A DNA stretch of 38,884 bases from an uncultured Oscillochloris sp. (GTDB lineage Bacteria > Chloroflexota > Chloroflexia > Chloroflexales > Chloroflexaceae): the NCBI GenBank assembly GCA_903887465.1, contig CAISPW010000330.1:1-38884 (forward strand), written 5' to 3'. The notes under the pieces were generated by a model. The model was not told where the DNA came from and ran no database searches. It worked only from the letters and a program-made list of their open reading frames with translations. A program made the position numbers and the translations under genes. This document shows positions 12,335 through 20,171 of this stretch, piece by piece. How positions within the stretch are numbered: position 1 is the stretch's first letter; every line of letters starts with the position of its first letter.

Positions 12335-13321
12335 ATGCACCGTCGCCGTCCAATCTACCTCGCCCTCATCCTTCTGACCGCTGCCCTCGCCGCATGCGCG
12401 AGCGCCCAGCCGCCCAACTCCAGCCCCTCAGGGGCAAAGAAGTTCCGCATCGGTATGTCGCAGGCCAACAACGCCGAGCCATGGCGCGCCGCCATGAACG
12501 CCCAGATCGCCGCCGCCGCCGCCACGCGCCCCGAGCTTGAGGTCACCTTCACCGACGCCCAGCAGAACAACGCCCAGCAAGTTGCCGATGTCGAGCAGTT
12601 TATGAGCAGCGGCGTGGATTTGCTGATCATCTCGCCAAATGAGGCCACCCCGCTCACCAACGTGGTCGCGAAAGCCTACGACAAGGGCATCCCCGTGATC
12701 GTCCTCGACCGCAAGGTCAATGGCGAGAAGTACACCATGTGGATCGGTGCCGATAATAGATTGATCGGGCGCAAGGCCGGGGAATATGTCGCCACGTGGT
12801 GTAAGGCGCAGATGCGCGTCCCCTGTGGCGTGATCGAACTGCGTGGCCTTGAGGGTTCAACCCCGGCCCTTGAGCGTGGCGACGGCTTCCGCGAGGGGAT
12901 CGCCGCCAACGCGAATGTCAAGATCATCGCCAACCAGAACGCCGACTGGATCTACGATAAGGCCATCTCTCTTGCCGAGGCCATGTTCAAGGCGAACGCC
13001 GCCGTTGATGTCGTTTATGGTCACAACGACCCCATGGGCGAAGCGGCGATCACCGCCGCCAAGAATATCAGCCGTGACATAAGCAAGACCCTGGTGATTG
13101 GCATCGACGCCCTGCCCACGCCCGACGGGGGCATCCAGTCGGTGCTGAACCGCCGCCTCAGCATCACCTACGTCTACCCCACCGGCGGTGCCCAGGCGAT
13201 TGAGTGGGCGGCCAAGATCCTGGAGGAGAAGGCTACCCCACCCAAGGAAGTTGTCCTAGAGACTGAGGAGGTTACGAGCGCAAACGCCGCCGCGATCTAC
13301 CAGAAGTATGGCGGAAAGTGA
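12335..13321 (+). CDS. Periplasmic sugar-binding-type (RbsB-like) lipoprotein
   Basis: 328-aa solute-binding protein of the ribose/galactose type (Peripla_BP_4), lipid-anchored by a signal peptide with lipobox LAAC (about residues 14-20). Fold markers: FRIGMSQANNAEPWRAAMN, VEQFMSSGVDLLIISPNEATPLT, KGIPVIVLDRKVNGEKYTMWIGADN, and VYGHNDPMGEAAITAAK. The ATG at 12335 follows AAAGGGAG. No permease or ATPase gene follows; instead an RsbR-like sensor with an extracytoplasmic dCache domain starts 17 bp downstream. This suggests the protein presents a ligand to the sensor rather than serving transport, which is inference. Confidence 0.88.
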   Translation: MHRRRPIYLALILLTAALAACASAQPPNSSPSGAKKFRIGMSQANNAEPWRAAMNAQIAAAAATRPELEVTFTDAQQNNAQQVADVEQFMSSGVDLLIISPNEATPLTNVVAKAYDKGIPVIVLDRKVNGEKYTMWIGADNRLIGRKAGEYVATWCKAQMRVPCGVIELRGLEGSTPALERGDGFREGIAANANVKIIANQNADWIYDKAISLAEAMFKANAAVDVVYGHNDPMGEAAITAAKNISRDISKTLVIGIDALPTPDGGIQSVLNRRLSITYVYPTGGAQAIEWAAKILEEKATPPKEVVLETEEVTSANAAAIYQKYGGK

Positions 13322-13338
13322 CCAGCAGGAGTCCGTTC

Positions 13339-14862
13339 GTGAGCCGAAGTATTCGCACAACCTGGTTGAGCCTCCTGCTCTCGCTCTCGCTGCTGCCCCT
13401 GCTGATTGTGGGCGGCATTGTCTCGTGGAACACCTACCGCCACGAGCAGGAACACGCCCTGGAGTTCCAGCGCACGGTTATGGGACAGGCGATCATACAG
13501 CTGAGTACGTTCATCGGCACGGCGACGGGCGAGTCCCGCCTGATCGTGCAGACGCCCAGCTTTATCGGGGCCGTGCGGCCACGGCAGGAGGATGTGCTCA
13601 CCCAGGCGCTGTTTTATCGCAACATCTTTGATGATCTGGCCTTGCTCGATGCCAACGGGCAGGAGACCGCCCGCGCCTCGCGCCTCGGCGTTGTGCCCGT
13701 CGACCAGTTGCGCAACCGCGCTGGTGATGGGGCATTTCTCCAGACGATGAAGCAGAACAAGCCCTGGTACGGCACCGTGTACCTGAGCCCCATCACTGGC
13801 GAGGCGCTGCTGCCGCTGGCGGTGCCGGTGGTTGATGCCGGGGCCGGTAAGCCGATTGGCGTGCTGATCGCCCAGGTGCGGATGCATCAGATCTTTGAGA
13901 CGGTGGCCAACATCCAGTTTGGCGAGCAGGGCACGCTTGAGATCGTCACCGCAGATGGCCTGATGGTCGCCCACCGTGACCCGAAGCTGATCGGGACGCG
14001 GGTGAACAACCTGATCGTCGGCGATGGAGTCCACCTCCTCGGCGCGCAGGGCGTCAGCGCGCTGATCTCCCACGCGCCGCTTATCCTCGATGATACGTCG
14101 ATCTTTTTTGTCGTCGGCGAGATCCCCGTCGATGAGGCTCTGGCCCCGGCATATACCCAGATCGCCACCATCGCCGCCCTGATGCTGATCAGCGCACTGG
14201 TTGCCACGGCCATCGGGGTGGTGGCGGTGCGTCGGCTCACCCGCCCCATCCAGGCGCTCGACCGGGCCACCCACATGATCAGCGCTGGCGACCTCACACA
14301 GCGCGTCGCCGTGACGGCCCGCGACGAGATTGGCTCGCTCCAGGGCGAGTTCAACAAAATGGCCCAGAGTCTATCCGAGCAGCGTGAGAGCCTTGCGGCG
14401 CGCAACACCGAGCTTCAGTCGGCCCTGGCCGAGGTACGCGACCGGGCCGCCGCTCAGGATCAGCTGATCAGGGAGAATGTCCGCCAGCGTGAGGTGATCC
14501 GCGAGTTGAGCATCCCGGTGCTGCCAGTTGGTGCCGACACCCTGGTGATGCCCCTGGTCGGCGTGCTTGATGCCGAGCGCCTGCGCGACTTCCAGGAACG
14601 CGCCCTGCAGGCCACCGAGCAGATGCGGGCCGGACGATTGCTGATCGATGTCACCGGCGTGGCGGTGATCGACGACGAGATCGCTCAGGGCCTGATCCAC
14701 GTGATGCAGGCCGCCCACCTGCTCGGCAGCAGCGCCGCCCTGGTCGGCATCCGCCCCGAGGTGGCCCAGGCTCTCGTCGGCCTTGGGGTCGATCTTCAGG
14801 ATGTACACACCTTCAAGGATCTGCGCACCGCCCTTGACCGCCCGTTGGTCGCGCGCCGGTAG
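13339..14862 (+). CDS. Membrane dCache-HAMP-STAS (RsbR-like) sensor
   Basis: 507-aa sensor with one membrane helix near residues 10-30, an extracytoplasmic dCache-like domain (about 35-265), a second helix (about 270-295), HAMP linker (RRLTRPIQALDRATHMISAGDL), a coiled coil (about 350-385) and a C-terminal STAS domain (about 388-500) of the RsbR family (LLIDVTGVAVID..., ALVGIRPEVAQALVGLGVDL). No kinase or cyclase domain is present. The threonines phosphorylated in B. subtilis RsbR appear replaced (Asp near 446 in VIDDEIA, Ala in EVAQALV). The GTG at 13339 is chosen because AGGAG precedes it by 7 nt; an earlier in-frame GTG at 13318 overlaps the upstream stop but lacks such a site. The stop TAG lies in a palindromic element. 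Confidence 0.85.
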   Translation: MSRSIRTTWLSLLLSLSLLPLLIVGGIVSWNTYRHEQEHALEFQRTVMGQAIIQLSTFIGTATGESRLIVQTPSFIGAVRPRQEDVLTQALFYRNIFDDLALLDANGQETARASRLGVVPVDQLRNRAGDGAFLQTMKQNKPWYGTVYLSPITGEALLPLAVPVVDAGAGKPIGVLIAQVRMHQIFETVANIQFGEQGTLEIVTADGLMVAHRDPKLIGTRVNNLIVGDGVHLLGAQGVSALISHAPLILDDTSIFFVVGEIPVDEALAPAYTQIATIAALMLISALVATAIGVVAVRRLTRPIQALDRATHMISAGDLTQRVAVTARDEIGSLQGEFNKMAQSLSEQRESLAARNTELQSALAEVRDRAAAQDQLIRENVRQREVIRELSIPVLPVGADTLVMPLVGVLDAERLRDFQERALQATEQMRAGRLLIDVTGVAVIDDEIAQGLIHVMQAAHLLGSSAALVGIRPEVAQALVGLGVDLQDVHTFKDLRTALDRPLVARR

Positions 14863-14987
14863 GGGCGTATAGCAATCCTCTTGGGGTTGTTGCGTGGAGT
14901 CGAGGCTTTAGCCGGATAAGGCCGGCTAAAGCCTTGACTCCTTCTTCACAACTGGAATAGGACTGCTATATCGCGCTGCGTCCCTAC
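14859..14987. repeat. Nested palindromic element between convergent genes
   Basis: The inner 20-bp stem (14896-14915 with 14922-14941, one G-T wobble, loop ATAAGG) lies within an imperfect outer pairing: GTAGGGGCG...TATAGCA on the left, TGCTATA...CGTCCCTAC on the right. The left end GTAGGGGC supplies the stop codon of the sensor gene. It probably acts as a two-way terminator between the convergent sensor and response-regulator genes, although no T tract is present. Confidence 0.75.
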
Positions 14988-15038
14988 ACCTCGCGCCGCG
15001 CCAGCGCCGGGCTGGTTCGGCTCAAAATCAACTGGCGA

Positions 15039-15800
15039 TCATAGGATGAGCATGGCGAGGGTGAGCAGCGCGAGCATGGCGAGGACGGCGGCGAGGGCGA
15101 GGTTGGCCCGCATAGATCGGCGGAGGGGCTGGGGCCGTCGGTAGGGGCGCAGGTCGATGCCGAGCCACGCGCTGTAGCTGCGCAGGGCCACACGCAGATC
15201 GTCGCGGGGAATAGAGTTGAACTGCTCCTGCTCGATGGCCTGGAGGAACTCCCAGCGCACGCCGCACGCCTGGCTGGCGTCGTGAAGGCTCAGGCTGCGG
15301 TCGATACGGGCCGCGCTGAGTCGTGGCCCGAGGCGCGGGATGGCGCGCGCGCGCGGCGGGGCGACGGGGGCGAGCGCGGGCGGGGCGACGGGGGCGGGCA
15401 GCGCGGGGCGGGGAGGATGGCGCAGGGTGGGCATCCGTCCTGATCGCCGCAGCACCGCCTCGACGCGGGCGATCAGCTGGGGCGCGCTAAAGGGTTTGCC
15501 GATATAGTCATCCGCGCCGATAGTCAGCCCGGCCACCATATCATCGTCGCCGTGCTTGGCCGTGAGCATGATCACCGGCACCTGGGAGAAGGCGCGGATC
15601 TCGCGGCAGAGGTCGTAACCGCTGATCTCGGGCATCATCACGTCGAGCAGCACGAGGTCGGGCTGGATCTGGGGAAGCTGGAGCAGCGCCTCACGCCCGC
15701 TCTGGTAGGTCGCGACGGCGTAGCCCGCGTCACTGAGTTGGTAGCGCAGGAGCTGACCAATCAGCGGCTCATCATCAATCACCATGATCGTGGCGGTCAT
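15039..15800 (-). CDS. Response regulator with RodZ-type HTH and C-terminal membrane anchor
   Basis: 253-aa protein. Residues 1-120 are a receiver domain with acidic pair D9/D10, phospho-acceptor D53 (LVLLDVMMPE), LTAK and the conserved Lys in IGKPF. A Pro/Ala-rich linker (about 125-155) leads to a RodZ-like HTH (HTH_25, about 165-215: RSLSLHDASQACGVRWEFL, IEQEQFNSIPRDD) and a final hydrophobic helix of about 20 residues at the extreme C-terminus. A receiver joined to a RodZ-like HTH and a membrane tail is unusual; a DNA-binding or a cytoskeletal/scaffold role are both possible. The ATG overlaps the stop of the upstream NTPase-HEAT gene (ATGA), so the two are co-translated. No partner histidine kinase is nearby. 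Confidence 0.88.
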   Translation of the reverse strand: MTATIMVIDDEPLIGQLLRYQLSDAGYAVATYQSGREALLQLPQIQPDLVLLDVMMPEISGYDLCREIRAFSQVPVIMLTAKHGDDDMVAGLTIGADDYIGKPFSAPQLIARVEAVLRRSGRMPTLRHPPRPALPAPVAPPALAPVAPPRARAIPRLGPRLSAARIDRSLSLHDASQACGVRWEFLQAIEQEQFNSIPRDDLRVALRSYSAWLGIDLRPYRRPQPLRRSMRANLALAAVLAMLALLTLAMLIL

Positions 15801-18800
15801 CGGATATCCTTTGGTCGTGCGCGATCAAGGAGGATCTCGGCGGCCCAATGGCGCTCCTCGGCGGGGGCATCGTGGCTCTGGACGAGCGCGGCGATGCTGG
15901 CCCGCGCGGTCTGCCCGGCCTCGCCCGGAGCGGCGGCCAACTCGCCTAAGGCGGCGATGCAGCGGCGGCGCAGCAGCGGCGGCCCGCCGACGCTCAGGAC
16001 GTCCTGAAGGGCGCGGGTCGCCTCGGCTTGCCCCGCCCGCCCTAGCGCCCCGGCGATGCCCAGCCGCAGTTGCGGTGGCTCGTCGGGGTGCGTGATGATC
16101 GCGGCGAGCAGGCTGATCGCGGGTGAGCGGGTGATCATCTGCGCGAGGGAGGCCAGGCGCAGGGCCAGGGGCGCGCTGTTCGTGGCCACCGGCTCGCTCA
16201 GGCGGATGTCGCCGGGGTCGATCTGGGCTAAGATCTGGTGGGCCATGATCCGCAGCGGCGGCATGGGCGAGTCCAGGTATGCATAGAGCAGCGGGAGGTT
16301 CGCCGGGCCGTCGAGGTGTAGCAGGGCCGCGACGGCGGCCAGCCGCACGCCCGGCGCGGCCAGGGCGCTCTGGCTGATCCGCACCAGCATCGGCACGGCG
16401 CTCTGGTCGCCCAGGTCGCAGATGGCGTCAATCATGGTGATCGCCTCCTGCGGCTGCTCGCTCTGCGCCCCGCGCAGCAGAAGCGGCATGATCTCGTACT
16501 CGCCGGCGCGGGCGAGGCGCTGGCAGATCGCCGTGGCCAGGGGCGGCGCGAGACCATCGGCCTGCGCGATCTGGTGTAGCACCCGACGGGCCTCGTCAGC
16601 GAACGGGTAGGGCAGAGCGTCGATGGCGGCGGCGCGCAGCGACGGCGGGGTGTCGTCATCTTTGATGATCTGGAGCAGGGCTGCGGCGGCCTCGCCCGCG
16701 CCGATCCGCCCGAGGGCACCGATGGCGCACATACGCAGGTACGAGTCGCCCGCCGGGTTTGCGGCGATGGCGCGCAGATCCGGCGTCGCCGGCAGGTCGC
16801 CCAGGTCGCCCAGGATCTCGGCCAGTTTGCCGCAGGTGAAGATATCATCGGCGGCGGATCGCAGGCGCACGCGGAGCCAGTCGGCGGCCTGCGGGGTGTG
16901 CCCGAGCAGATCGAGGGCCGCCCAGCGCAGGGATGGCGTGCCTGCGGCGGCGTCGAGGAGCGCCTCTAGCTCAGATGTCATATGCTCGCCGGCGGCTCGG
17001 GCCAGGGCGCGCATAAGGCCCGTGGGTGTGGGTGGCCCCGGCGTCGCCAGGATGGCCCGCCGGATGCGCGCACATAGGTCGCTGGCCAGGGCCGGGTGTC
17101 GCACGGCGAGATCGGCCATGGACTCGGCGGCGGCAACGGCGGCATGCTCGGCTTGCATGCGACATAGCTCATCGAGGCTGCTCGGCTGGTCGGCGATGGT
17201 CTCGCCAGATGCCAGACTGTCGAGGAGTGCGACGCGGGCGGTCGACTCAAGGCTGAGAGTCGGCCACAGATCGGCGGAGGTGCGCGCCAAATCGGGCGCG
17301 GCGGAGCACCATGCGGCGCGCAGGGCGGCCGGACGCTCCGGGTCGAGCAAGGTAGTCAGCGCCGGGACGGCCCGCGTGGCATCGACGGCGCCCAGGGCGG
17401 CGGCGATGCTGGCGGTCAGAGCGGCGTCGAGGTCGGGTTGAGCAATAGCATCGATCAGGGCGGTCACGGCGGCCTCGCGGCGGCCATGGACGCGGGCGAG
17501 GTCGGCTAGGCCGGCGGCGGCGGCCCGGCGCAGCAGGGGCGGCCGGTCGCCCAGGAGGATGTGGCGCAGCAGGGGCACGGCGCTGGCCTCGCCCATTGCG
17601 CCGAGGATCTGCGCGGTGGCGGCGCGCAGCAGGGTAGGCATGCCCTCGGCGGCGAGGAAGCCCTGGAGCAGGGGCACACAGCCGGGTCGGTTGGGCAGCA
17701 GGCCCAGGGCCGCGACTCGTAGGGCTGGACTGGCCTGCGCGGCCAAGGCGTAGCGGGCGATCAGTCCGGTCGCCTCGCGCTGCGGGAGCTGGGCCATGGC
17801 GGTCAGCAGGTCGCGGTGAACATCCTCGTCGGGTTCGGCCTCGGCCAGGGCCGCGCCAAGCAGATGCAGCGGGTCGTTGGAGTGGCGGGACAGGAGGATG
17901 TCCAGGGCCGCGCGGCGCAGGGCCGGGCTGCGGCTGGCCAGGGATCGCCGGAGTATGGCGTCGCCCTCGGCAGACTCGGGGGCACCGGCTAGGGCGAGGG
18001 CGCGCAGTTCGCTCGGGGCCTGCGGGTCGTCGATCAGGGCGGCGGCGACGGCGGCCCAGCGGTGGACACCGCTGGCCCCGGCAATTAGGGCGGCCATGCC
18101 GGGGCGCAGATTCGGGTCGAGAAGCATACGGCGCTGGGCGGGGACGGCGAGGGCGATGATGTGGGCGCGGGCGGCCAGGGCGATGTCATCGGCAAAGACG
18201 GGGATGTCGGCGATGCTGGTGGGCAGGCCCGGCCCGCTGGCCAGCAGGTCGGCGGCGGCCCAGCGCAGGGCCACGGTCGCGTCGGGGTGGTCGATAAGGT
18301 GAAGGAGCAAGCCCATTGTCTGGTGGCCTGGCCAGCTTTTGACGAGCGCACCGAGGGCGCGGATGGCCAGTGTCTGGTCGCCACGCGATGCGGACGCGAA
18401 CATGTCCGGCAGCCCCGGCGCGATCAGCGCATCATGATCGTGGACTCCCTGCGCGAGCAGCAACTCGACCAGGCGCAAGTGGTTGTCGACCGTGACGGCG
18501 GGCCGGTCGCGCAAGCATGCGGCCAAGCCGTGCATAGCGGGCGGGGCGGGGTCGCCATCGGCCCAGAGCAGATCGAGGACGGGGCGCGGGTCGTTGAGGA
18601 GACCGGCGGCCAGAGGGGCCACGGCGGCGATCTCGTGGGCGGGGAGCGCGGTGAGGGGCGCGAGGTCGGCACCGTCGGCGAGGCTACGGGCCAGCCGGTA
18701 GTGGCGCAGGGCCGCCTGGCCAACGGACAGCGCGCCCTCGGGGTTGTCGAGGAGGGGAAGAGCCAGAGCGTATGCCTGCTCGTAGAGCTGGGCGCGCGCG

Positions 18801-19516
18801 AGGGGCAGGCCGATGATCGGGTAGATCAGGGCCAGCAGCAGCAGGTCGCCGATGCGGTCGCGCAGGGCGGCGAGGGGCTCGCAGGCGAGGGCGGCCATGA
18901 TCAGATCGGGGTCGTGGGCGGGCAGCAGCCGGGCGAGCCAAGTCGCCAGGGCGGCATCGTCGGGGGCGACGAGGTCGAGGCAGGTCAGGCCGAACCACAC
19001 CTCGCCGGGGGGCAGACAGATCACCACGCGGGCGGTGGCCCAACTGGCGGCGGCCACGGTGTAGCTGCGCCAGAGGGCGCGCCGGTCGGGCGGGAGATCC
19101 TCCCAGTCGTCGAGCAGCAGGATCATGGGCCGGCCGCCCTCGGCATACTTAGCCGCTAGCCCGGCGCGGTGGATGGCCCCGGCCACGATGGCGCGCGGGC
19201 TGAGGTTGGGCACGTCGGCGGCGGCGAGGGCGAGGGCGATGATCGGGCCGCCCTTGCCGGTGTCGGCCCAGCGGGCCTGGATCTGAAGCAGGACCAGGCT
19301 GCGCCCCGACGTCGGCGGGCCGCAGAGGGCGATCCCGCCACGGTGGGCGAGGATGGCCGCCGGGTCGGGGAGCGGCGCGGGGGCGATGGGGAGCTGAAGC
19401 AGGCCCGGCAGCATGCGGAGGGCAGGCTCGCCCTGTATGCGGCGCTGGATGTCGGATCGCACGCGACGGATCGTGCGTCCGCCCTGGAGGAACGCGAGCG
19501 GGTGGGGCGTAAGCAT
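15797..19516 (-). CDS. P-loop NTPase (NACHT/STAND-like) with HEAT repeats
   Basis: 1239-aa protein. Residues about 55-230 look like a P-loop NTPase: GPPTSGRS (about 66-73) in the Walker A position, with Arg replacing the usual Lys, and Walker B-like PMILLLDDWEDLP (about 131-143). A helical region follows, then from about residue 360 to the end some 20 HEAT/PBS-lyase-like repeats of 30-35 residues (ALRxAAxxALxxxGxxxAxPxLxxxL). The layout resembles STAND signal proteins that sense through repeats. The ATG at 19516 has AAAGG 8 nt upstream; a GTG at 19525 is an alternative. The 3' end overlaps the response-regulator start by four bases. Biological role unknown; the Arg substitution may weaken ATP hydrolysis. 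Confidence 0.8.
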   Translation of the reverse strand: MLTPHPLAFLQGGRTIRRVRSDIQRRIQGEPALRMLPGLLQLPIAPAPLPDPAAILAHRGGIALCGPPTSGRSLVLLQIQARWADTGKGGPIIALALAAADVPNLSPRAIVAGAIHRAGLAAKYAEGGRPMILLLDDWEDLPPDRRALWRSYTVAAASWATARVVICLPPGEVWFGLTCLDLVAPDDAALATWLARLLPAHDPDLIMAALACEPLAALRDRIGDLLLLALIYPIIGLPLARAQLYEQAYALALPLLDNPEGALSVGQAALRHYRLARSLADGADLAPLTALPAHEIAAVAPLAAGLLNDPRPVLDLLWADGDPAPPAMHGLAACLRDRPAVTVDNHLRLVELLLAQGVHDHDALIAPGLPDMFASASRGDQTLAIRALGALVKSWPGHQTMGLLLHLIDHPDATVALRWAAADLLASGPGLPTSIADIPVFADDIALAARAHIIALAVPAQRRMLLDPNLRPGMAALIAGASGVHRWAAVAAALIDDPQAPSELRALALAGAPESAEGDAILRRSLASRSPALRRAALDILLSRHSNDPLHLLGAALAEAEPDEDVHRDLLTAMAQLPQREATGLIARYALAAQASPALRVAALGLLPNRPGCVPLLQGFLAAEGMPTLLRAATAQILGAMGEASAVPLLRHILLGDRPPLLRRAAAAGLADLARVHGRREAAVTALIDAIAQPDLDAALTASIAAALGAVDATRAVPALTTLLDPERPAALRAAWCSAAPDLARTSADLWPTLSLESTARVALLDSLASGETIADQPSSLDELCRMQAEHAAVAAAESMADLAVRHPALASDLCARIRRAILATPGPPTPTGLMRALARAAGEHMTSELEALLDAAAGTPSLRWAALDLLGHTPQAADWLRVRLRSAADDIFTCGKLAEILGDLGDLPATPDLRAIAANPAGDSYLRMCAIGALGRIGAGEAAAALLQIIKDDDTPPSLRAAAIDALPYPFADEARRVLHQIAQADGLAPPLATAICQRLARAGEYEIMPLLLRGAQSEQPQEAITMIDAICDLGDQSAVPMLVRISQSALAAPGVRLAAVAALLHLDGPANLPLLYAYLDSPMPPLRIMAHQILAQIDPGDIRLSEPVATNSAPLALRLASLAQMITRSPAISLLAAIITHPDEPPQLRLGIAGALGRAGQAEATRALQDVLSVGGPPLLRRRCIAALGELAAAPGEAGQTARASIAALVQSHDAPAEERHWAAEILLDRARPKDIR

Positions 19517-19540
19517 CGGCGGCACCTTTCACGGCGCTAA

Positions 19541-19677
19541 GACATGTTTCAAACGCACGTGACCGTTCAGCGACAAGGCGATGAGGCGATGAGGCGATGA
19601 GGCGATAGGAGCGCGTCATCGCCTCATCGCCTCATCGCAGGACGGTCAAGCTGGAATGGCCGATTCTGAAACATGCC
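19541..19677. mobile_element. Palindromic TIR element (ATGTTTCA ends)
   Basis: A 137-bp element with terminal inverted repeats (GACATGTTTCAAA at left, reverse complement GGCATGTTTCAGA at right) and subterminal GACCGTT/GACGGTC. The core is a long hairpin of GCGATGAG repeats facing ATCGCCTC repeats (19579-19638). No coding capacity. One matching end is present at 38749-38777. It lies 25 bp upstream of the NTPase-HEAT start codon. Confidence 0.7.
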
Positions 19678-19858
19678 AAAGACAAGGGATTGGGGGGCGG
19701 GGACAGGCGACCGCCACGGGCGGCGGGTATCGCCGTGCGCGCGTACCATGCGGGGCCGCTCCGCGCCTTGTCTGGGGACACATCTGCCATGGTAAACGCT
19801 GCCCCTGGGCGGTGTAAGGCGCGCAGATTACAGGGAGATGACAGCGGGGTTTGCGCTT
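19678..19858. other. Intergenic stretch without a recognised feature
   Basis: About 180 bp between the palindromic element and the tandem repeat. Open frames through it continue into the repeat and have no ribosome site or recognisable residues. I see no gene, terminator or convincing promoter here. Confidence 0.5.
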
Positions 19859-20152
19859 GGATCGCGGAGGGGTTTGGATCACGAAGGCGCGGAGGTTTGG
19901 ATCACGAAGGCGCGGAGGTTTGGATCACGAAGGCGCGGAGGGGGAGCGGAGGGCGCGAACGCGAAGGTGCGAAGGCGCGGAGGGTTGGATCACGAAGGCG
20001 CGGAGGTTTGGATCACGAAGGCGCGGAGGTTTGGATCACGAAGGCGCGGAGGGGGGGCGGAGGGCGCGAACGCGAAGGTACGAAGGCGCGGAGGTTTGGA
20101 TCACGAAGGCTCGGAGGTTTGGATCGCGAAGGCGCGAATACGAAGGCGTACT
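19859..20152. repeat. 23-bp tandem repeat array (GGATCACGAAGGCGCGGAG)
   Basis: About nine copies of a unit reading GTTTGGATCACGAAGGCGCGGAG, arranged as two longer repeats each containing a GGAGGGCGCGAACGCGAAGG insert. The unit has no stop codon in several frames, so spurious Arg/Gly-rich reading frames arise. Spacing is head-to-tail with no unique spacers, so it is not a CRISPR. It lies just downstream of the SWIM gene stop. Confidence 0.85.
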
Positions 20153-20171
20153 CGGGGTGACCGCTGATGCA

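Noticed and set aside
15797-19516. Calling the NTPase-HEAT gene an anti-phage defence gene
   Set aside because: No effector domain, no defence-island neighbours and a degenerate P-loop; the fold alone is not enough.
19859-20152. Possible CRISPR array
   Set aside because: The repeat is head-to-tail without unique spacers of constant length, and no cas gene is present.
19690-20160. Possible Arg/Gly-rich protein gene
   Set aside because: Formed by the tandem repeat, open in three frames alike, no ribosome site.
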